The notes under the pieces: generated by a model
What the model was told of the DNA's origin: nothing
The model's input: only the letters and a program-made list of their open reading frames with translations
Databases searched by the model: none
Part shown: piece after piece, positions 59,342-64,000 of the stretch
Position numbering within the stretch: the first letter of the stretch is position 1
Layout of the letters: the number at the start of each line of letters is the position of its first letter
Assembly (NCBI GenBank): GCA_043721435.1
Contig: JAYSQR010000038.1
Span: 1 to 64,000 of the forward strand
Reading direction: 5' to 3'
Origin: VFJL01 sp043721435
GTDB taxonomy: Bacteria > Pseudomonadota > Gammaproteobacteria > Burkholderiales > Nitrosomonadaceae
Length of the DNA stretch: 64,000 nt
Made by a program: the position numbers and the translations under genes

Positions 59342-61048
59342 ATGCAACCACTAAACCTTGTCCTGCTGTGGCACATGCACCAGCCGGATTACCGTAATTA
59401 CAAGACCGGCGAATTTACGCTGCCGTGGGTGTATCTGCATGCCATCAAGGATTACACCGACATGGCGCATCACCTTGAGGCGCATCCGCGCATCAAGGCA
59501 GTCGTGAATTTTGTGCCGGTGTTGCTGGACCAGCTGGAAGATTACGCCGCACAGTTCGCCCTGGGGCGGATGCGCGATCCGCTATTGCGCTTGCTGGCCA
59601 ACCCAGACCTGGAGCAGGTATCCGCGAGCGACTGTCTGCATGTATTCGATAGTTGCTTTAGCAGCAACCATGCCACCATGATGCAGCCGTATCCGGCGTA
59701 CCAACGCCTGTATGATCTGCACGAAACGCTGCGTGGACATGGCGAGGCCCAATTGGCTTATCTTTCCGGTCAATACCTGGCGGACTTGCTGGTGTGGTAT
59801 CACCTGGCATGGACCGGCGAGAGTGTGCGCCGAGGCAATGAGGTGGTGGCGCGATTGATGGCGCAAGGCGGGAATTTTAGCCACGCTGACCGGGTTGAAT
59901 TGTTTAATCTGATTGGAGAATTGATTCAGGGGTTGATTCCGCGCTACCGCAAGCTGGCCGAGTCGGGTCAGATCGAGCTGTCCACTACGCCGCATTACCA
60001 TCCACTCTCGCCGCTGCTGATTGATTTTTCTTCGGCCCGTGACAGTCTGCCCGGTGTTGTTTTGCCGACGGAAGAGGTTTATCCGGGGGGGCGCAGCCGT
60101 GTCGCATTTCATCTGACATCGGCGATCGAGAGCCATGCGCGGCGCTTCGGCATCAAACCTACTGGCGTATGGCCGGCGGAAGGCGCGGTATCGTCGCCAT
60201 TGCTGGAAATCCTGGCAGAGCACGGCTGTCAATGGAGTGCCAGCAGCGAGGGCGTGCTGGTCAATAGTTTGCACAAATCATATCCTGACAAGCCGTTGCC
60301 GGAGCGAGGCCGTTATCTTTACCGCCCCTACCGGGTGCAGGGGAGAGCCGATGGCATGACCTGTTTTTTCCGTGACGATAAACTATCGGACATGATCGGT
60401 TTCGAGTATGCCAAATGGTTTGGACGCGATGCCGCCGAGCATCTGGTGCACTCGTTGGAAGAAATCAGCCGTGCTGCCCCAGCGGAAGAGAGCCCAGTGG
60501 TGAGCGTGATTCTGGATGGTGAGAATGCCTGGGAATACTATCCTTACAACGGCTATTATTTTTTTAATGATCTTTATGAAATTCTTGAAAATCATTCTTC
60601 AGTCCGCACCACTACTTACCGCGATTATGTCGCATCCCCAGAGTTTGCCGACGCCGTCGTGCTACCAGTACTGGCGGCGGGTAGCTGGGTGTACGGGACA
60701 TTTTCCACCTGGATCGGTGACCACGACAAAAACCATGCGTGGGACCTGTTATGCGCCGCCAAGCATAGCTACGATCTGGTGATGCAAAGCGGGCGCCTGA
60801 CGGACGAGGAAAAGGCCGCAGCCGGACGGCAACTGGCTTCCTGCGAAAGCTCAGACTGGTTCTGGTGGCTGGGTGATTACAATCCGCCGAATGTGGTGGA
60901 GGGGTTTGATAAGCTGTTTCGCGACAATCTGGCCAATCTTTACAGTTTGCTGAAACTGCCGGTACCGGCAGCGGTGCTTAAGCCTATCAGTCATGGTAGC
61001 GGACATCCCGAGTCGGGCGGTACGATGCGGCGGGCGACGCAGGAATAA
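59342..61048 (+). CDS. GH57 glycoside hydrolase (alpha-amylase-like)
   Basis: 568-residue family 57 enzyme acting on alpha-glucans. It begins with the typical LVLLWHMHQPDYRN; the nucleophile Glu is in TGVWPAEGAVSSPL and the acid/base Asp in SVILDGENAWEYYPYNGY. It has no signal peptide, so it is cytosolic and suited to intracellular glycogen or maltodextrin. The second GH57 gene begins 4 bp after its stop, and glgC is upstream on the same strand. Confidence 0.9.
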   Translation: MQPLNLVLLWHMHQPDYRNYKTGEFTLPWVYLHAIKDYTDMAHHLEAHPRIKAVVNFVPVLLDQLEDYAAQFALGRMRDPLLRLLANPDLEQVSASDCLHVFDSCFSSNHATMMQPYPAYQRLYDLHETLRGHGEAQLAYLSGQYLADLLVWYHLAWTGESVRRGNEVVARLMAQGGNFSHADRVELFNLIGELIQGLIPRYRKLAESGQIELSTTPHYHPLSPLLIDFSSARDSLPGVVLPTEEVYPGGRSRVAFHLTSAIESHARRFGIKPTGVWPAEGAVSSPLLEILAEHGCQWSASSEGVLVNSLHKSYPDKPLPERGRYLYRPYRVQGRADGMTCFFRDDKLSDMIGFEYAKWFGRDAAEHLVHSLEEISRAAPAEESPVVSVILDGENAWEYYPYNGYYFFNDLYEILENHSSVRTTTYRDYVASPEFADAVVLPVLAAGSWVYGTFSTWIGDHDKNHAWDLLCAAKHSYDLVMQSGRLTDEEKAAAGRQLASCESSDWFWWLGDYNPPNVVEGFDKLFRDNLANLYSLLKLPVPAAVLKPISHGSGHPESGGTMRRATQE

Positions 61049-61052
61049 TCTG

Positions 61053-63074
61053 ATGTCCCCACCCATTTCTCTGCTTTTCGGCGTTCATGCTCACCAGCCT
61101 GTCGGCAACTTTCCAGAAGTGCTGGCCGATGCACACCTGCGCTGTTACCAACCCTTTCTGCGGATACTCTACCGCTACCCGGATTTCCACTTTGCGGTAC
61201 ATTTTTCCGGCTGGTTGCTGGATTATCTGATCGAACATTATCCGCAAGACATGGCACTGTTGCGGGAAATGGTGACGCGGGGGCAAGTGGAATTATTCGG
61301 TGCGGGCGACACCGAGCCGGTGCTGGCAGTGATCCCCAACCGTGATCGCATCGGGCAAATTCAGACTTTTTCTGACAAGCTGGAAATGAAATTAGGCCAG
61401 CGCCCCCAGGGTGCGTGGCTGACAGAGCGGGTGTGGGAAGCAACGGTAGTTCCGGCGCTGGCCGATTGCGGCATACGCTATGTGATTGTGGACGACTATC
61501 ATTTTCTTTGCACCGGTAAAACGGTAGCGGAATTGAATGGTTATTTCACCACCGAGGAGGATGGACGCACGCTGGACCTGTTTCCCATTTCCGAAACCTT
61601 ACGCTACAAGCTGCCGTTTTCTCCGGCCCACGAAGCGGTGGCGTACATCGAGTCTCTGGCCGAGGGCAGTACCGCAGACGGCGGCAATGCAGCGGTTTAT
61701 TTCGATGACATCGAAAAATTCGGCATTTGGCCGGAAACTTACCAATGGGTATACGAAAAAGGCTGGCTCGACCAATTCATCCAAGGTGTGCTGGCCTCAC
61801 CAAAAATCCGCACCCGGCACTACCGCGATTATCATGCCAGCGAAAAGACTCGTGGCATAGTCTATCTGCCCACCACCTCTTACATTGAGATGAACGAGTG
61901 GACACTTCCTGCGCAACCAGCCAATGCCTACGCCGATTTGGTGCAGCAGGCAAAAACGGACGGCCGCTACGAACACGATAAAGCGTTTCTGCGCGGCGGC
62001 ATCTGGAAGAATTTCTTTTCGCTCTATCCCGAGTCCAACTGGATGCACAAGCGCATGCTGGGGCTTTCCGCGCGTCTTGCCACGCTGCCGCAGACGCAGC
62101 GCACTGCCGCCATGCAGCAGAAGTTGTACGAGTCTCAGGCCAACGACGCTTACTGGCATGGTTTGTTTGGCGGCCTGTATCTGCCGCACCTGCGCCGCGC
62201 CGTATATAACGACATGGTCGCCCTGGAAGCGATGCTCGATGCCTGTGCGCCGCGTCCGATGCGTTTCATGGAAGATACCGATCTTGACGGGGTGGATGAG
62301 GCATATCTGCAGAATGGCGTGCTCCAGGCGGTGTTGAAACTCGACGGTAATGCCTGTATCTGCGAACTTGATGCCTATGCATTCAATCACAACTTCGGTG
62401 ATACCTTGCGGCGCCAGGCCGAGCATTATTACCGCCGGATTCAACAGGGTGAGGGAGGCGGACACGGGCACAGTGATGCAGGCATTGCCTCGGCGCACGA
62501 GCGCGTCAATTTCAAGCATGAAATAAATGCTGCGGACATGGAGGCTGACGATCATGTACGCGGACTATTCGTTGATCGTCTGAATGGTGTGTTCATGCAC
62601 TACCGGCATGATCCTTCCACTGTGGGCGGCGTGCATTTCCTGGCAGATACTTCTTGCCTATCTGTTAGCAAAAGTTTCGAGCTTGCGGCTAACCGCCTGC
62701 ATGTGTCGTATCGCTTTACCGGCGAAGCGGAAGGCGTATTTAGCACCGAACTCAATCTCGCCATGCCCAGTTGCGACGGCTGGGGCGGGCGCTACATTCA
62801 CCAGGGGCAAATCCCCGGCGGCTTTGGTCAACCATTAGAGCTGGCTACGCTGGATGAGATAACGCTGGACGATGACGTGCTGGCCGGAAGCATTACCTTG
62901 CATGTTTCCTCGCCAGTGGCGCTATCTGCGCAGCCGCATTATTCCGTATCGCAGTCTGAGGGCGGATTCGAGAAAATCATGCAGGCGGTGACACTGAAAC
63001 TGGAATGGCCGGTGACCGCTCGTGAGTTGACCATCACTCTGGAGATAGTCGTGCGCGGTAAGGAAGCTGCATGA
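61053..63074 (+). CDS. GH57 alpha-amylase / 4-alpha-glucanotransferase with DUF1925/DUF1926 C-terminus
   Basis: 673-residue GH57 of the Thermococcales 4-alpha-glucanotransferase type. The N-terminus is LLFGVHAHQPVGNFPEVL; nucleophile Glu in GAWLTERVWEATVVPAL; acid/base Asp in VYFDDIEKFGIWP. The C-terminal half (ADDHVRGLFVDRLNGVF onward) is a beta-sandwich as in that subgroup. The frame is open from 60993, but ATG 61053, 4 bp after the preceding stop, gives the family N-terminus. It probably rearranges maltodextrins released by GlgP. Confidence 0.9.
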   Translation: MSPPISLLFGVHAHQPVGNFPEVLADAHLRCYQPFLRILYRYPDFHFAVHFSGWLLDYLIEHYPQDMALLREMVTRGQVELFGAGDTEPVLAVIPNRDRIGQIQTFSDKLEMKLGQRPQGAWLTERVWEATVVPALADCGIRYVIVDDYHFLCTGKTVAELNGYFTTEEDGRTLDLFPISETLRYKLPFSPAHEAVAYIESLAEGSTADGGNAAVYFDDIEKFGIWPETYQWVYEKGWLDQFIQGVLASPKIRTRHYRDYHASEKTRGIVYLPTTSYIEMNEWTLPAQPANAYADLVQQAKTDGRYEHDKAFLRGGIWKNFFSLYPESNWMHKRMLGLSARLATLPQTQRTAAMQQKLYESQANDAYWHGLFGGLYLPHLRRAVYNDMVALEAMLDACAPRPMRFMEDTDLDGVDEAYLQNGVLQAVLKLDGNACICELDAYAFNHNFGDTLRRQAEHYYRRIQQGEGGGHGHSDAGIASAHERVNFKHEINAADMEADDHVRGLFVDRLNGVFMHYRHDPSTVGGVHFLADTSCLSVSKSFELAANRLHVSYRFTGEAEGVFSTELNLAMPSCDGWGGRYIHQGQIPGGFGQPLELATLDEITLDDDVLAGSITLHVSSPVALSAQPHYSVSQSEGGFEKIMQAVTLKLEWPVTARELTITLEIVVRGKEAA

Positions 63075-63108
63075 TGCACAGCAGTCCTCTAGGAACCAGC
63101 CCGTTTCA

Positions 63109-63969
63109 TCAAATCACGTTGACGGGTACTTTTAGATAAGTAGTACCGTTCGCTTCCGGCGGCGGCATCTCCCCAGCGCGCACATTGATCTGCACCGATG
63201 GCAGCAACAAAGTCGGCATCTCGAGCGTGGCGTCACGCGTTTCACGCATGGCAACAAACTCGTCTTCGCCAATGCCGTCATGTACATGAATGTTATGCGC
63301 GCGCTGTTCGGCCACCGTGCTTTGCCACTGTGCGGGGCGATCTGTAGGCGGATAATCGTGGCACATGAATAATCGTGTTTCCGGCGATTGTGCAAGCAGT
63401 CGGCGCACCGAGCGGAACAGGCGGCGGGCATCACCGCCCGGAAAATCGGCGCGCGCCGTACCCACATCCGGCATGAACAGCGTATCGCCTACAAAGATTG
63501 CATCATCGAACTGGTACGCCAGATCGGCTGGTGTATGGCCTGGCAGCGCAATGGCTGTCGCATCCAGTTTTCCAACCTTGAAAGTTTCTCCATCTGCAAA
63601 CAAGTGGTCGAACTGCCTGCCGTCCGGAATGAAGTCATCACCGAGATTGAATATTTTCTTGAATGTTTCCTGCACCTGGGGAATTTCATGGCCTATGGCA
63701 ATTCTTCCACCCAGTTTTTCCCTGAGATAATGCGCGGATGAAAGGTGGTCGGCGTGCGCATGCGTTTCGAGTATCCATGCAACGTTCAGTCGCCGGTCGC
63801 GGATGAATGCAATCAGCTTGTCCGCGGATGAGGTGCTGATCCTGGCCGATTTTGGCTCGTAATCCAGAACGGGATCGATAATTGCGCAACTCCCGCCAGG
63901 CTCGTCATATACAACATAGCTGACGGTCCATGTGGCTTGGTCAAAAAAAGCCTGGATCTGCGGGGACAT
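63109..63969 (-). CDS. MBL-fold hydrolase of the persulfide dioxygenase / glyoxalase II-like group
   Basis: 286-residue metallo-beta-lactamase fold protein with the metal motif ETHAHADHLSSA, GHTPADLAY, FVGDTLFMPDVGTARADFPGGDA and MCHDY, a set typical of the Blh/ETHE1-like branch that oxidises persulfides or acts on glutathione thioesters. ATG 63969 is preceded by AGGAGA at ideal spacing; ATG 63984 is in frame but less well placed. It converges with the GH57 operon and appears to be complete at its 5' end. Confidence 0.85.
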   Translation of the reverse strand: MSPQIQAFFDQATWTVSYVVYDEPGGSCAIIDPVLDYEPKSARISTSSADKLIAFIRDRRLNVAWILETHAHADHLSSAHYLREKLGGRIAIGHEIPQVQETFKKIFNLGDDFIPDGRQFDHLFADGETFKVGKLDATAIALPGHTPADLAYQFDDAIFVGDTLFMPDVGTARADFPGGDARRLFRSVRRLLAQSPETRLFMCHDYPPTDRPAQWQSTVAEQRAHNIHVHDGIGEDEFVAMRETRDATLEMPTLLLPSVQINVRAGEMPPPEANGTTYLKVPVNVI

Positions 63970-64000
63970 CGTTTTCTCCTGCATTTAAAGTTTTGTGTTG

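Noticed and set aside
1..64000. tRNA, rRNA, CRISPR array or prophage
   Set aside because: Intergenic regions were scanned by eye for cloverleaf arms, regularly spaced repeats and phage genes; none was found.

Overview
The window reads as a chromosomal segment of a Gram-negative, chemolithoautotrophic betaproteobacterium, most likely in the Nitrosomonadales / Gallionellaceae neighbourhood. This is an inference from the ponA-pilMNOPQ-aroK-aroB-dgt-hemE gene order, the outer-membrane proteins, the bicarbonate / CO2 uptake genes and the overall protein style; no rRNA or other taxonomic marker is present. Coding density is high. No tRNA, rRNA, CRISPR array, prophage or intact transposase was seen.

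Layout. (1) 1-9.2 kb is an accessory-looking region: a truncated cytochrome b561-like gene, a secreted ankyrin-repeat protein flanked by a full-length and a decayed copy of the same glycosyltransferase 3' end, a CxxCH-bearing outer-membrane porin with no visible signal peptide, a PAS / winged-helix-like regulator, and two exported proteins. (2) 9.4-29.1 kb is mostly housekeeping: glnS, birA-coaX, engB, hemB, the divergent mrcA / pilMNOPQ pair, aroK-aroB-dgt, hemE and a two-component system. A MITE-like element sits between glnS and birA, and a candidate minus-strand small RNA lies between engB and hemB. (3) 29.2-42.1 kb is an inorganic-carbon acquisition island: the bicarbonate transporter SbtA with an SbtB/CPII-like PII protein, then a tight run of NuoM-like, DabA (DUF2309), NuoL-like (DabB), NuoM-like and NuoM-like genes, then a stand-alone protein with the active-site motifs of carboxysomal CsoSCA carbonic anhydrase, then a second nearly identical PII gene. 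No carboxysome shell or RubisCO gene is in the window. (4) 42.4-48.2 kb holds an MgtA-type P-ATPase, rsgA, a pterin dehydratase, an M48 membrane protease and oligoribonuclease. (5) 48.2-63.1 kb is a glycogen cluster: glgP, glgA, pgi, a thiolase, glgB, glgC and two GH57 enzymes; a second MITE-like element sits between pgi and the thiolase. The window ends with an MBL-fold hydrolase.

How the parts work together. SbtA would import bicarbonate, and the DAB-type complex would couple an ion gradient to CO2 hydration, raising cytosolic bicarbonate. The CsoSCA-like enzyme would interconvert CO2 and bicarbonate, and the paired PII proteins would tune transport to adenylate / carbon status. Fixed carbon could then be stored and recovered through the glycogen genes (GlgC-GlgA-GlgB for synthesis, GlgP, GH57 enzymes and Pgi for turnover). 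The extended DAB operon (one DabA with four antiporter-like subunits) together with a carboxysome-independent CsoSCA homologue is the most unusual system in the window.
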